Shown here in pieces: positions 32,681 to 44,479 of a stretch of DNA of 64,000 nucleotides. Position numbers and translations under genes: made by a program. This DNA comes from Nemophila menziesii (Eukaryota > Streptophyta > Magnoliopsida > Boraginales > Hydrophyllaceae). The stretch lies in contig JARWIR010000023.1 in the NCBI GenBank assembly GCA_029959085.1, forward strand, positions 8,817,860 through 8,881,859, in the 5' to 3' direction. The number at the start of each line of letters is the position of its first letter. The stretch's first letter is position 1. Under the pieces are notes generated by a model. The model made no database searches. It was not told the origin of the DNA and was given only the letters and a program-made list of their open reading frames with translations.

Positions 32681-35340
32681 TCATGGCAACTCAGCTTTCG
32701 TAGGCTTAAGACCCATTCCCCTTGACAACACTCGCACTTGCTCTCTTTGTAGACCTTTGGTCAGTGGATCCGCTATATTATCCTTTGATCGAACATAATC
32801 AATTGTGATAATTCTGTTTGAGAGCAATTGTCTAACGGTATTGTGTCTACGATGTATGTGTCTAGACTTACCGTTATACATTTCATTTATTACCCAATGG
32901 CACATTGACTTTCTCAATATATGCAGATAGCTGAAACAGGCTTTGGCCAATTAGGAATATCCTCTAGAAAATTCCGAAGCCACTCGGCTTCTTCAGCAGC
33001 TTTGTCTAAAGCTATGAACTCAGATTCCATAGTGGATCTGGCTATGCACGTTTGCTTAGTGGATTTCCAAGACACAACTGCTCCTCCTAACATGTAGACA
33101 AATCCACTTGTGGATTTTGAGTCGGTGGAGTCTGATATCCAGTTTGCATCACTATATCCTTCTAGTATAGCTAGATATCCTGTGTACAACAACCCTTCGT
33201 TCATAGTGTATCTAAGATACCTTAGAACTCTTACAATATCAATCCAGTGGTTCTTCCCCGGATTATGTATAAATCTACTTAGCTTGCTTACTGCATGTGA
33301 TATATCTGGCCTAGTGCAGTTCGTTAAGTACACAAGACTAAAATAATCCGAGAGTACTCCAACTGGCTGATCATATCACCAGTTTTCTTAGCAAGATGTA
33401 AATTTACATCAACAGGTGTCTTGGCAATATTTGTGTCGCCATTACTAAATTTGTTTAATAATTTCTCAATATAGTGTGACAGAGATAGTATAATACCTTC
33501 AGATGTTCGGAGAATCTTGATTCCCAAAATAACATCTGCAAGGCCTGGATCTTTCATGTCAAACTTACTTGAAAGCATCCTTTTGGTGAATCTAATCACA
33601 TTATTGTTACTTCCAATGATTAACATATCATCCACATATATACAGACAATGACATATCCAGTCTCATTTCGTTTTACATAAACGCATTTGTCACATTCAT
33701 TGATCTTGAAATCATTCGAGATCATGAATCTATCAAATTTGTCATGCCATTGCTTCGGTGCCTGTTTTAAACCATATAAAGATTTAACAAGCTTACATAC
33801 TTGCTTCTCCTTACCTGGAACTACATAAACCTCAGGTTGTTCCATATATATATATATCTCTTCATTTAGTTCTCCATTTAGGAAGGCTGTTTTTACATCC
33901 ATTTGATGTATTTCGAGCTTGTATATTGAAGCTATAGTGATTAACATTCGAATGGATGATATTCTCGTGACTGGAGAATAATATCAAAATAGTCAAGTCC
34001 TTCTTTTTGACTATAACCTTTTACAACAAGGCGAACCTTGTATTTTTCAATAGACCCATCGGTCTTTAGTTTCTTCTTGAATATCCATTTGCATCCAAGT
34101 GGTTTATTCCCAGGAGGGAGATCCACTAGTTCCCATGTATGGTTTTGCATAATGGAATCTATCTCGCTATTTACCGCTTCTTTCCAGTATGGGGCGTCAG
34201 GGTTTGACATAGCCTCCTTGAATGTTCGCGGTTCGTCATCTAGCATGTAAGATAGAAAGTCAGGACCAAAAGACGTATAGGTTCTAATCCGCTTACTTCT
34301 TCTTGGTTCTCCTTCATTTGGCAATGATTTTTTATCTTGCTTTTCAGTTGGAAATGATTCTTGATCTTGCTCTTCTTCAATTGCATAACGTGTTTTTTTT
34401 TGAGGAACCAGATTCTGGTGTGGTCTTGTACGAAAAGGTTGTTTCAAAGAAATGTGCATTTCTTGATTCAATCACCGTATTGACGTTAATGTCAACATGA
34501 CAAGATTTGTGTACCAGGAATCTATATGCAGCACTATTGTGAGCATATCCAATAAAGACGCAATCGATGGTCTTTGGTCCTATTTTGACCATTTTAGGAG
34601 CAGGAATTGCTACCTTTGCCAAGCATCCCCCACACTTTTAAGTATTTGAAGGAAGGTGGTTTTCCTTTCCATAATTCGTAAGGAGTTTTATCTACCTTCT
34701 TGTGTGGTACCTTGTTGAGGATGTGATTTGCAGTGAGCAAAGACTCTCCCCACAAGTTCTATGATAACCCTGAGTTAATCAGCAAGGCGTTCATCATTTC
34801 CTTCAACGTGCGGTTCTTACGTTCAGCAATGCCGTTTTGTTGAGGCGAGTAGGGGGCCGTGGTTTGATGGAAGATTCCATGTTTAGCGCAAGACTCCTCA
34901 AAAGGAGACACATATTCTCCTCCCCCATCTGTTCTAAGATTCTTAATCTTTTTATTTAGTTGATTCTCGACTTCAGTTTTGTATTGCATAAATGCTTCTA
35001 AGGTCTCATCCTCACTTCGAAGCAAGTATATTTGACAATACCTTGTGCAATCGTCAATGAAATTTATGAACTACTTTTTACCACTTTAAGTTTGCACAAA
35101 TTTCAAGTCACATATGTCATTGTGAATTAACTCTAAAGGTATCAAAGTCCTTCCTATAGATTTAAATGAGGTTTTTGTTAATTTTGATTCAACGCATATT
35201 CACATTCCTTTTGAGAATTGAAGCTCACATTAGATTGTAACCCAATGTTTACTAACTTATTTAATGAACCAAAATTAACATCTCGTAATCTATTGTTCCA
35301 TAAATAAGGTGAGTCAAGGATATATTACTTACTCGGTTAC
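32681..35340 (-). pseudogene. Ty1/copia pol, S2 copy
   Basis: Same order as the S1 copy but better preserved. Integrase at 34759-35025 keeps TDGGGEYVSPF and SPQQNGIAERKNRTLK. Integrase C-terminus at 34377-34622. RT at 33941-34471 and 33324-33947, the latter an ORF of 207 residues from an in-frame ATG with DVKTAFLNGELNEEIYIYME, KSLYGLKQAPKQWHDKFDRF and the catalytic CIYVDDMLIIGSN. RNase H at 32681-33333. Frameshifts remain between the pieces (for example at 34390, at 33940 and at the RT/RNase H join), so it cannot make a full polyprotein. It belongs to the same element as the LTR at 27727-28430. Confidence 0.9.
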
Positions 35341-36302
35341 ATTTTGGTAGGTACTATGGTTATTATATTCATCTTAAATAAACTATCACATAGGTACCCT
35401 TTACCCACAAATATCCCACCTTTAGTGAGAATATATTTATCAGACTTAAATACTAGTTTGAAGCCATTCTTACTCAATTACGAACCTGAAACTAGATTCC
35501 TTCTAATGTCAGGCACATGGAGAACGTTATAGAGACTCAACTCTTTTTTTTAGAAGTCATTATAGAATAACGATTCTAGATCCAACTACTTTGATGTAGA
35601 GAAATTTTCCATACATAAAGTCTCTTCAGTAGTTGCAACTTTGTATGTCTTGAACATACATGTCAGGTGGCCCAAGTGACCACCCACTTGTGTTTGGTAT
35701 TGCCAACCAAAATTACTTTAGAAACTACTGTAGTAAAATCAATCTTATTTGATCTTAGTCGTGGTTGCTTGGCCTTATTTTCCTTTCATGGAATTGCCTT
35801 TACCCTCTGTAATTTCAGCCGTCTATTCCCTTACACAGTTAGTCATTTCCATTTAACCTCTTAGACTCCTCAACGGGTCTATAAGAGTCGGGATCATGTC
35901 CCACAAATGTATTTTCCATAACTGAAATTGCTGATGGTATGTTGTTACCGATTCCATCATTTCTGGACATATTGTTTATCTTGGTAGACATCATTTCAAT
36001 TACCAAGGATTACACAATATTATAGATAATTCAAACAAACGAATTATTCAACCTTTATCACTAAAAGACAACACAAAAACTTGATTCTTTCTTACGAAAA
36101 AATGATTAAATTAATTTGAATTTCCCAAGGTTTTATATTCTTGTTAGTCCCCCAAGTTTTTATATTCTTGTCGTAGAGGATCGAAGAAATTAAAGAGATA
36201 ATCAATTCACGTAAAAGAAGAATCTCAATCAATTAAGAATTCTTTTAGCGGATAATTTTCAAACCACAAGGTTCGAAAAAAAATGAAACAATTGAAAAGG
36301 CC
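35341..36302 (-). pseudogene. Copia gag-pre-integrase and gag start relics (S2 only)
   Basis: On the minus strand near 35440-35540 a copia-type YNVLHVPDIRRNLVSGS pre-integrase motif is readable. Near 35830-35990 an ATG gives MSTKINNMSRNDGIGNNIPS, a plausible gag beginning, before it decays. Most of gag is missing and no 5' LTR or tRNA-Met primer site is visible; the element ends at about 36302 against inverted Athila sequence. Confidence 0.5.
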
Positions 36303-36990
36303 ATCAATCTTGATGAGCCTAATCAAGATAAACAAAAGGAAGAGGCACATGCGCAACCACTACACAAGAAATTAACAGCTAGGATGAGGGTATCATCAAA
36401 GCCTAAAGAAAAGACACAAATTCAAGATCATGGTTCTTCTTCCTCCTCTTAGAACAATTATTGTATACCCCCATGGGCTCTCAAATTGCAACATGAAGTC
36501 GAGCGTTAAAGAGAAGACAACAGAGCACTTTGGATGGAAATTACACATATTGAGTCAACATTGGAAGAGGTAACTATAAACATGGATATTGATAATTATT
36601 CCTCTCCTTCGGAGGGGGACATGATGGAACTTTATGGCCAGGTACCCCTTTCTAATTCTTCTTCTTGATTGATGGTAGGCACTAGGTAGGTTGTTTAGTT
36701 TAATTTTATTGCTTTATTGAGTCTTTTTCGAGTCATGGGGACACGACTCACTTTTGAGTTTGGGGTGGGGTTCTTTGCCTCATCCCAATTTTTTGTGATT
36801 TACATGCTTTCAATAAAATTAATCTTAGGGTTGCGTTGACTATAGAGTATTTTAAATGCCCCCATCAAGAATGCTTTTCATGAATTTATGATAGAAAATA
36901 GTTGACTTTAGGAGTTAGTGTAAACTGCACTTAGATTGCATACAAGTATGAGATAATTGATAGGAAGAATTAATGAACAATGCAAAAGAA
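36303..36990 (+). pseudogene. Inverted Athila ORF2/3' region fragment (S2)
   Basis: Starts KAINLDEPNQDKQKEEAHAQ and continues as in the S1 copy, with two extra stops. It is the reverse-complement counterpart of about 38480-39130 in the neighbouring Athila element, giving two inverted arms of roughly 0.65 kb about 1.5 kb apart. Confidence 0.8.
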
Positions 36991-37303
36991 ATAAAATTGG
37001 AAAGTGTACTCTAAAAATAGAAACTCGACTCAAAATCATTTCCTAACACTCTAAAATACACTAAGACTTTATTCTCACTTCTTCTCCTTGGATTGGTCTT
37101 TCATAAGATTCAAGAACCAATTAACTTTGCATTAAAAATAGTCAAATTTACGCACAAAAGCTCAGATTCTACAAATAGTTAATTTCCAAGGGGAGGAAGT
37201 GCAATATGATCAACTAAGCCTAAAAGTCTATCAAATCAGTCATTTATTCACCTAAAAGGATGTCTCCAAGGGGATAATAATTAGAACAAATCGGGAGACA
37301 TCA
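36991..37303 (-). repeat. Truncated 3' LTR of the Athila element (outer part only)
   Basis: About 310 bp matching the right end of the LTR at 47400-47713, ending TCGGGAGACATCA. The rest of the LTR is replaced by the inverted fragment. A 40-bp end segment, TGTCTCC...GGGAGACA, is itself an inverted repeat. Confidence 0.8.
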
Positions 37304-38770
37304 AGACCCCAAACTCAAACCTTTGTCGTCCCGACAAAGTAAAATAAAAACAAAGGATCTTTTAGGTGAACGCAGAAGGTAGAATCTAGAAAATAATCCC
37401 AAAGCACAGCTTAACACAAAATTTATATAGTCTAACCTAGAAATTAATACACACCTACACTTATCATGCAAAATCAAATACAAAACAATATCAATCCAAA
37501 ATTAATTTCACAATGCTAGAAGGTTACGCTTATTACTTATCTCAAGATGGTGGCTATAGGGTGTTCCTCGATCTTTACTTGTGTTGAATGTTCCACTTAG
37601 AATAATCCCTATTAACTCACTGTGCATCTAGGAATCACGAGGTCTTTACGGTTTTAGCATAGGCTGAAGGACGGTATGGTATGTATATTTGGTAAATTTG
37701 AAGTGAGCTTTTGGCTCTCTCCTCACTTACCATCAACAACTGTCCAAGAGCTTGAGTTTACACTCGAATAACGTTCTCACTCAACCCAATTGACGCGCTT
37801 AATTAGCGTCCCCAAATTAACCCAATAAGCACTAAGGATGATTCACTTAAAAATTTCCACTTTGCCGGTCCGGATATGTATATTCTTTTCAAATCATTCG
37901 TTTTTTTCTTTTCTTTTCTTATAGCTATGACTCTCTTTATGATGTTGAGATATCATGCTATTTTTCATAGTTATGCCTCTTCATAAATGGAGCTCGAAGC
38001 TTCTTTTCCATTCACTATTACCCCGGCAAAGGGTTACAATATAATAAACCTGTGAATCATCATCATGTATAGCACAATTTATAAGCTCCAAAAATCCCAA
38101 CCCAATAAATTCCCATATGGTGGACCCACCACCCCAAACTCAAGCTCAAGACAGGAAGTCTCAGGATCGTGATTCAAGTGCGGGTCATATGGTCATGCCT
38201 AACAATTTAAAGGGATATTGGCTTATAATGTGGCGACATAAGAAAGGATTAAAGGCTAAAAATTTGGCTACGAAGGATAGAATTAATTCAGGGATAGAAG
38301 GCCAAAAAGGATTCAAAGGGCTAACAAAGATCTGCCTCTATCATTTTCCTATCTACACAACTTGCCTCTAGTTCATACCTAAGTGGGTTATCTACTCATT
38401 TAGATCTCACGTTCTACAAACCACCTATTATCCTTAAGCACAAGTTTACTTCTTTTGCATTGTTCATTAATTTTTCCTATCAATTATCTCATATTTGCAT
38501 GCAATCAAAGTTCAGTTTCATACTAACTCCTAAAGTCAACTATTTTCTATCATTAATTCACAAAAAGCATGCTTGATGGGGGCATTTAAAACACTCTACA
38601 GTGAAACACAACCCTAAAAAAAAAATCTAAAAAGCATGTAAAACAAAAAATTGAATGAGGCAACGAACCCTACCCCAAACTCAAAAGTGAGTCGTGTCCC
38701 CACGACTCAGAAAAGACTCAATAAAGAAATAAAATTAAACTAAAACTACCTAACTAGTGCCTACCATCAA
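37304..38770 (-). other. 3' noncoding region of the Athila element
   Basis: Lies between the downstream ORF and the 3' LTR. Contains the same ordered blocks as 10126-11717 (GAGCTTTTGGCTCTCTCCTC, TTTGCCGGTCCGGATATG, ATTACCCCGGCAAAGGGTTA, GGACCCACCACCCCAAACTC, AGTGCGGGTCATATGG, GAGTCGTGTCCCCACGACTC) with diverged sequence between them. On the minus strand AGTTTGGGGTCT before the LTR is the likely polypurine tract. Confidence 0.7.
37321..37339. other. Hairpin next to polypurine tract, copy B
   Basis: CTTTGTCG-TCC-CGACAAAG: perfect 8-bp stem, same TCC loop as in the non-autonomous family but with a different stem sequence. Confidence 0.85.
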
Positions 38771-39226
38771 TTAAGAAGAAGAATTAGAATGGGGTACCTG
38801 GCCATGAAGATCCATCGTGTCCTCCTCCGAAGGGGGAGAATAATTATCAATATCCATGAACAAAGTTACCTCTTCCAATGTTGACTTAATCTGTGTAATT
38901 TCCTTCCAAAGTGCTCCGATGTCTAGTCGTAAAAGTTTGAATTCTTGTTGCAAATTGCGAGCCCATGGAGGAATACCAGAATTAGTTTGAGAAGAAGAAG
39001 AACCTTGATCTTGAATTTGTGTCTTGTCTCTAGGCTTTGATGATACCCTCATCCTTGTTGTTAATTTGCCTTGTTGTGGTGGTGTAGGTATCTTTTCTTC
39101 TTGTGTTTCTTCAATAGGCTCATCAAGATTGATGGCCTTTTCGATTGTTGAACCAGGCAAATTCTTGTTCTTCCCTAGGATACAACACTTCCTCTTATAA
39201 TCCAAAGCATATGTTCTGTTTGTCAT
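38771..39226 (-). CDS. Downstream ORF of the Athila element
   Basis: An intact 151-residue frame from an ATG (MTNRTYALDYKRKC). It occupies the position of the second ORF of the non-autonomous elements and shares its MTNRT start, but it lacks the large central domain. Residues 50-70 are basic; residues 85-125 (ARNLQQEFKLLRLDIGALWK, EITQIKSTLEEV) look like a coiled coil; the end is serine-rich. Inverted partial copies lie at 31701 and 36303. Function unknown. It could be a shortened derivative of the accessory ORF or a separate small protein. Confidence 0.55.
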   Translation of the reverse strand: MTNRTYALDYKRKCCILGKNKNLPGSTIEKAINLDEPIEETQEEKIPTPPQQGKLTTRMRVSSKPRDKTQIQDQGSSSSQTNSGIPPWARNLQQEFKLLRLDIGALWKEITQIKSTLEEVTLFMDIDNYSPPSEEDTMDLHGQVPHSNSSS

Positions 39227-40157
39227 GGTTGAATTGACCCCAAACTCAGGTTTATACCAAGGATAGAATAAAGTTAAGAAAACTTGGTAGAACTTGAGTT
39301 TCTTGCTTAGATTAGATGAAGGAAGTTGTTTTCTTGATGAATCTTGGAAGAACTCTTGAAAGCTTGATGATCTAGATTGTGTTCACTGGTGTTTTGGGAT
39401 GAATTTGATGAAGAGGATGTGTGTATGGAGGATGGAGGAGAGATTTAATGATGTTAATGTGTTTGTTGTGGAGGTTTAATCAAGCTTCAAGGTGTTTTTA
39501 TAAGGTTGGGAGCTGGAAAATTCGTGTGGAAGAGGCTAGGGTTTATCTCTTTAAGGTTAGAAGTTGATTGGGCTTTGAACTCTTCACAAACCGCCTGGCG
39601 CGGTGCATACCCGCGGTGCATGGGGTATACCGCAGCACTGTGGTGTGTATTTTTTTCGCTTCTGCCTTGTACCCGTGCTAGCACCCCGTGGCACGCGTTT
39701 GCCGTGCAGTGCAGGGGTGCGGTGCATGGGGTAGTCCGCACCTGCTCCGTGAAAAAACCCGCGGTGCATACCCCGTGGCACGCGTTTTGGGCGTGCGGTA
39801 TAGGGTGCGGTGCACCGCGCCAATCAGCATCTCTTTTTCTCGCCTCTGGATAAGACCCGTGGTGCGCGACCCGTGGTACGGGTTTTTGGGGCGCGGTACA
39901 TCCCTGCGGTATAGGGGGTACACCTCGGGGGTAGTCCACGCCAGACTTGAATTTCTCCCAGAATTTTCCTAGCACCCCAAACTCGATTCCTGCACCATTA
40001 ACACAATACCCTTCTCATTTCTTTAAAAGTAGACACTAGAACTTGACACTAACTTAGAATTATACACTAGGAATTGAAAAACTTAAAGCAGTAAACTAAT
40101 ATACATTGAATTGGCTTTTGTTTAACGTCGTTAAGCTCGACGGGTTACCTCTCACAT
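39227..40157 (-). other. Leader between pol and downstream ORF of the Athila element
   Basis: No supported gene. Includes the GC-rich repeat cluster at 39590-39935. Equivalent to the leader at 12913-13823. Confidence 0.6.
39590..39935. repeat. GC-rich near-palindromic repeat cluster, copy B
   Basis: Repeats of ACCCGTGGTACGGGTTTTTG, CCCCGTGGCACGCGTTT, GCGGTGCATGGGGTAGTCCG. Same words as at 13305-13600 and 55345-55730 but arranged differently. Confidence 0.8.
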
Positions 40158-41627
40158 CTATTCAGCTTCAAGGAGGTACATGACCTCCCCAGGATGTGGA
40201 TCCACCATGCGATTAGTATCCTCGCCTCCATGATAAACTTTCAATCGATGACCATTCACCATAAAGGTGCGGTGCTCGATTGGTTGTTCAATCTCTATAG
40301 CTCCATGAGGCGTAACTTTGGTCACCACGTAAGGACCAGACCACTTCGATCTCAATTTTCCCGGATAGTTACTGAACTTGGAGTTGTATTTCAGAACCTT
40401 CTGTCCAACTTCAAACTTTTTCACGCGAATAAGGTTATCATGCCATCTCTTAGTGTTCTCCTTATAGAGTTTGGCGTTTTCATAGGCATGTAACCGAAAC
40501 TCATCAAGTTCATTCAATTTCATCATACGATTCTCACCGGCCAAAGTAGGATCTAAGTTCAACTGCGCTATTGCCCAATATGCACCCAATTCAAGTTCCA
40601 GAGGTAAGTGACAAGCCTTACCATAAACCATACGATACGGAGATGCACCAACAGGAGTTTTGAACGCAGTACGATAGGCCCATAAAGCATCCTCTAACTT
40701 TGTTGACCAATCTTTTCTTGTAGGACCAACAGTCTTCTCTAGGATAGATTTTACTTCTTGATTTGAAACCTCAGCTTGACCGTTGGCTTGTGGATGATAC
40801 GTGGTAGAAACTCGATGTCGTATCCCATTCTTCTCTAGCACTGTCTTCAGATATTGGTTCACAAAGTGTGAACCTCCATCACTGATAATAACTCTGGGTG
40901 TACCATGTCAAGTGAAAATATGAGATTTCAAGAATTTAATTACCACTCGCGAATCATTGGTTGGTAGAGCCTTAGCCTCTACCCATTTGGACACGTAATC
41001 AACAGCTAATAGGATGTATTGATTCCCGTTGGATGGTACGAAGGGACCCATGAAATCAATACCCCAAACATCGAATATTTCAACTTCAAGAACGTTGTTA
41101 CGCGGCATCTCATCCCTTTTGGATATATTACTAGTAAAGTGGCATCTATGACACTTCTTAACATACTTATGACAATCCTTATGTAATGTAGGCCAATAAA
41201 AACCGGATTGTAGTACCTTAGCAGCTGTGCGGTCGCCCTTGAAGTGTCCTCCGTAAGGTGAATCGTGACAACCCGCAACTACTCCTAAGACTTCGTTCTC
41301 AGGTATACATCTTCTCACCATCTGATCAGCACATACTTTGTAGAGGAAAGGATCCTCCCAAAAGAACTGTTTAGCACGGCTCATCAATCTCTTCTTGTCT
41401 TGTGAAGTGGCTCCTTCGGGAAAGTTACCACTTACAATAAGATTTGCAATATCAGCGTACCACGGGGTAGCATCATAAATCGCAAACAGGCCTTCATCGG
41501 GGAATGTTTCATTAACTAGCTCAGGACTACTATTCGACTCCGAACCTTCAAGACGTGACAAATGATCAACAACTTGATTTTCACACCCCTTTCTATCTCG
41601 AATCTCCAAATCAAACTCTTGTAGCAA
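40158..41627 (-). pseudogene. Athila integrase
   Basis: Integrase inserts the element cDNA into the chromosome. The frame is interrupted by a stop at 40908-40910. Upstream part: tail of RNase H ([20 protein letters not shown]), then the HHCC zinc domain ([13 protein letters not shown] with H and [14 protein letters not shown] with the CxxC), then [14 protein letters not shown] with the first catalytic Asp. The second Asp (IISDGGSHF) lies near 40885 just after the stop. The Glu region is NGQAEVSNQEVKS near 40790. The C-terminal tail (GQKVLKYNSKF, RSKWSGPYVVTKVTPHGAIE) is the counterpart of the tail fused to the protease in the non-autonomous element. All DDE residues remain; the stop alone disables it. 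Confidence 0.9.
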
Positions 41628-41636
41628 TAGAACCCA

Positions 41637-43334
41637 TCAGATCAATCGCGGCTTTGCAACTTTCTTCTCCATCAAGTACTTAATAGCGGTATGGTCAATG
41701 AATACAACAATTTTTGCCCCAAAGAGATAGGAACGAAATTTGTTAAAGGCATAAACAACCGCTAACAGCTCCTTCTCGGTTACCGTGTAATTAATCTGAG
41801 CACTGGTGAAGGTCTTGCTTGCATAATAGATCAAATGAAACAATTTATCTTTTCTTTGACCCAACACCGCACCCATAGCGGAATCACTAGCATCACACAT
41901 AACTTCAAAGGGAAGTTTCCAATCAGGTGGTAGCACAATCGGCGCAGTAATAAGTTTCTCTTTAAGCTCTTGGAATGCCTTCATGCAAACTTCATCAAAA
42001 AGGAATTTGGTGTCCTTCTCGAGTAAGTTGCACAAAGGTTTTGAAATTTTCGAGAAGTCCTTGATAAAACAGCGATAAAACCCAGCATGGCCTAGAAAAC
42101 TCCTTACCCCTTTTACAGAAACAGGAGGGGGAAGAGTTTTGATAACTTCAATCTTCGCACGATCAACTTCTAGCCCAGTACCCGATACCTTGTGTCCCAA
42201 CACTATGCCTTCACGAACCATAAAGTGACACTTCTCCCAATTCAAGACCAAATCGGTTTCCTTACATCTAATCAATACTTTTTCTAGATTCTCAAGAAAT
42301 CGATCAACCATATCACCAAAGATTGCCATTATGCAACGTTGGAAAGTAGTGGGCGCATTACATAGTCCAAAAGGCATCCTTCGGTATGCGAAAGTACCTA
42401 AAGGACACGTGAATGTGGTCTTATGCTGGTCATCAGGATCTACGCAAATTTGATTGTAGCCGGAATACCCATCTAATAAACAATAATACTCTCTACCGGC
42501 TAGCTTGTCCAACATCTGATCAATGAAAGGGAGTGGAAAATGGTCTTTTCTAGTAGCCTTGTTCAACTTTCGGTAATCCATACAAACTCTCCAACCAACA
42601 ACGGTCCTCGAGGGTATGGCTTCATTCTTGTCATTCATGATGGTAGTGATACCACCCTTCTTTGGTACGCATTGAACTGGACTCACCCAATCGCTACTAG
42701 CTATGGGGTAGATAATCCCCGCATCTAGTAGCTTGATCACTTCTTTCTTTACCACTTCCTTCATCGCAGGCATCAATCTTCTCTGTCCTTCTACTGAACG
42801 TGTACTGTTGTCTTCTAGAATGATCTTGTGTTGGCAATAGGAAGGGCTAATACCTTTGATGTCAGCAATAGTCCAACCTATCGCCTCTTTATTTGCTCTT
42901 AGTACTCGTAACAGTTTGTCTTCTTGAGGACCTGTTAAAGTAGCTGAAACAATAACAGGTAGAGTGTTGTTAGTACCTAAATATGCATACCTCAAGTGGG
43001 ACGGGAGTGGTTTCTCTTCGAGCTTCGGGGGAGATTCAATGGATGGTTTCTTTGGAGGCTCAATCTCCCCTGCATCACGCAATGGTTCGTAGGCTAGACG
43101 CCTATACTTTGGATTCTCAGAGTTAAGAGCTGCCACCGTTTCGGCAAGATCTTCCATCATTTCCGGTATATCTAATGTTAACGCTGCCTGCAAGATGTCA
43201 TCATAATTAAAACAATCAAATACCTCTTGTGCGGAGTGTTCTGCTATATCCATTCGGAAACAATCTCCGGGAGCATCTGGGAATTTCATGGCTCGAAATA
43301 CATTGAATTTGACTTCCTCGTCTTGGATTCTCAT
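41637..43334 (-). pseudogene. Athila reverse transcriptase-RNase H with active-site deletion
   Basis: A 565-residue frame from an internal ATG (MRIQDEEVKFNVFRAMKFPD). RT motifs: SDWVSPVQCVPKKGG near 220, VCMDYRKLNKATRKDHFPLP near 255, motif A LLDGYSGYNQI with its Asp near 288, MPFGLCNAPTTFQRCIMAIF near 325. After GDMVDRF (about residue 345, 42300) the sequence jumps straight to LENLEKVLIRC; the F-M-D-D (motif C) segment expected there is missing, about 22-24 residues, in frame. Downstream LNWEKCHFMV, GIVLGHKVS and FLGHAGFYRCFIKDFS are normal. RNase H retains CDASDSAMGAVLGQ, TEKELLAVVYA and IDHTAIKYL. It ends at a TGA at 41637-41639. Without motif C it cannot polymerise. Confidence 0.92.
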
Positions 43335-43336
43335 GG

Positions 43337-44338
43337 TTAATTCGCCGTTTTTACATCAATCAAGGTACGCCCCGTGGCTAGCAATGGTCGTCCCAAGATG
43401 ATTGGGACATTCCTATCCGCCTCGTATTCAAGGATGACAAAATCTACGGGAAAAACTAGAGTACCTGCCTTGACGAGGACATCTTCAATTCGTCCCTCAG
43501 GATGCACGAGGGATCTGTCTGCCATTTGTAGGACCATAGAGGTAGGTCGCATATCTCCAATCTTCAGCATATCAAAAATTGACTTGGGCATGAGATTAAT
43601 ACTCGCGCCTAAATCGCATAAAGCTTTCCCTTTCCACTCACTACCAATTGAGATTGGAAGCGTAAAACTTCCTGGATCAAGTAGCTTCGGTGGTAGTTTG
43701 CTCTGACAGATGGCACTACACTCTTCAGGTAACCCTACCATTTCATTATCGCAGTATGGTCTTTTGTTGGTGAGGGCTCTCTTTACAAACTTCACGTATT
43801 TTGGTATGTATTTGATGGCTTCTAACACCGGAATGTTAAAATTGAGACCTCTCACTCTATTCAAGAATCTTTGATATTCGGCCATATCTCCTTTCTTCTG
43901 AACTCTTGAAGGGAAAGGTGGAGGAGGACGGGTTTCTGTAACATCTTTCTTTTTCGGAGCTTCCGGAATCTTCTCCACTTCTGTCACTTCATGTTCTTCA
44001 TCTTTTTCTTCCACCTCTTCTAACGGTTTTTCTTTTCTAGTAACTTCTTTTTCTTTCATAACCGGGAAGGGTGGTGGTTGCACTGTCTTACCGCTTCTGG
44101 TAGTGATCGCGTTACAATCCTCCCTTTGTTTAGGAATTTCTGTGTCACTCGGGAGTTGGCCTTGACCTCGAACATTCAAACTGTTGGCGATCTTTGATAT
44201 TTGAGTCTCCAAGACTTTTAGCGAAGCGGAATGTGAGTTCAATGTTTCATTTATCTTATTCTCCCTTGTGTGGGTATCGTCCATGAATCGAGATAGCTGG
44301 TTTTCGAGTTTCTCTGACCTCTTTTCTGCGTCTGACAT
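43337..44338 (-). pseudogene. Athila gag C-terminus and aspartic protease
   Basis: The frame holds the gag-protease linker (ASLKVLETQISKIANSLNVR), a lysine/glutamate-rich segment, RPPPPFPSRVQKKGDMAEYQ, then protease with ALCDLGASINLMPKSIFDML (catalytic Asp in DLGAS) and VPIILGRPLLATGRTLID. It is in frame with gag upstream apart from stops, and a frameshift at about 43340 separates it from RT. Its role is to cut the polyprotein. The active-site sequence is intact. Confidence 0.88.
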
Positions 44339-44479
44339 GTATTTTGTTACAGTAAGTGCTAAGTCACTTGCGGCAATTTCACCTTCTTGAGGTCGAGAAG
44401 GAAGCGCTTTTTGAGCTAATGTGTCGGCATACGCGTCTTGATCGGTTCTAGGTTGATTTCCTTGGTATTGGTTTTGTGT

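Larger units (their letters stand above)
32510..37119. repeat. Tandem duplication unit S2
   Basis: Second, longer copy of the duplication, 4.6 kb, a few percent different from S1. It keeps the 936-bp segment missing from S1 and runs on without a break into LTR-derived sequence to 37300. Confidence 0.85.

Noticed and set aside
37261..37300. TGTCTCC...GGGAGACA 40-bp inverted repeat as a separate tiny element
   Set aside because: It is the normal end of this LTR (also at 47671-47710), not an insertion.
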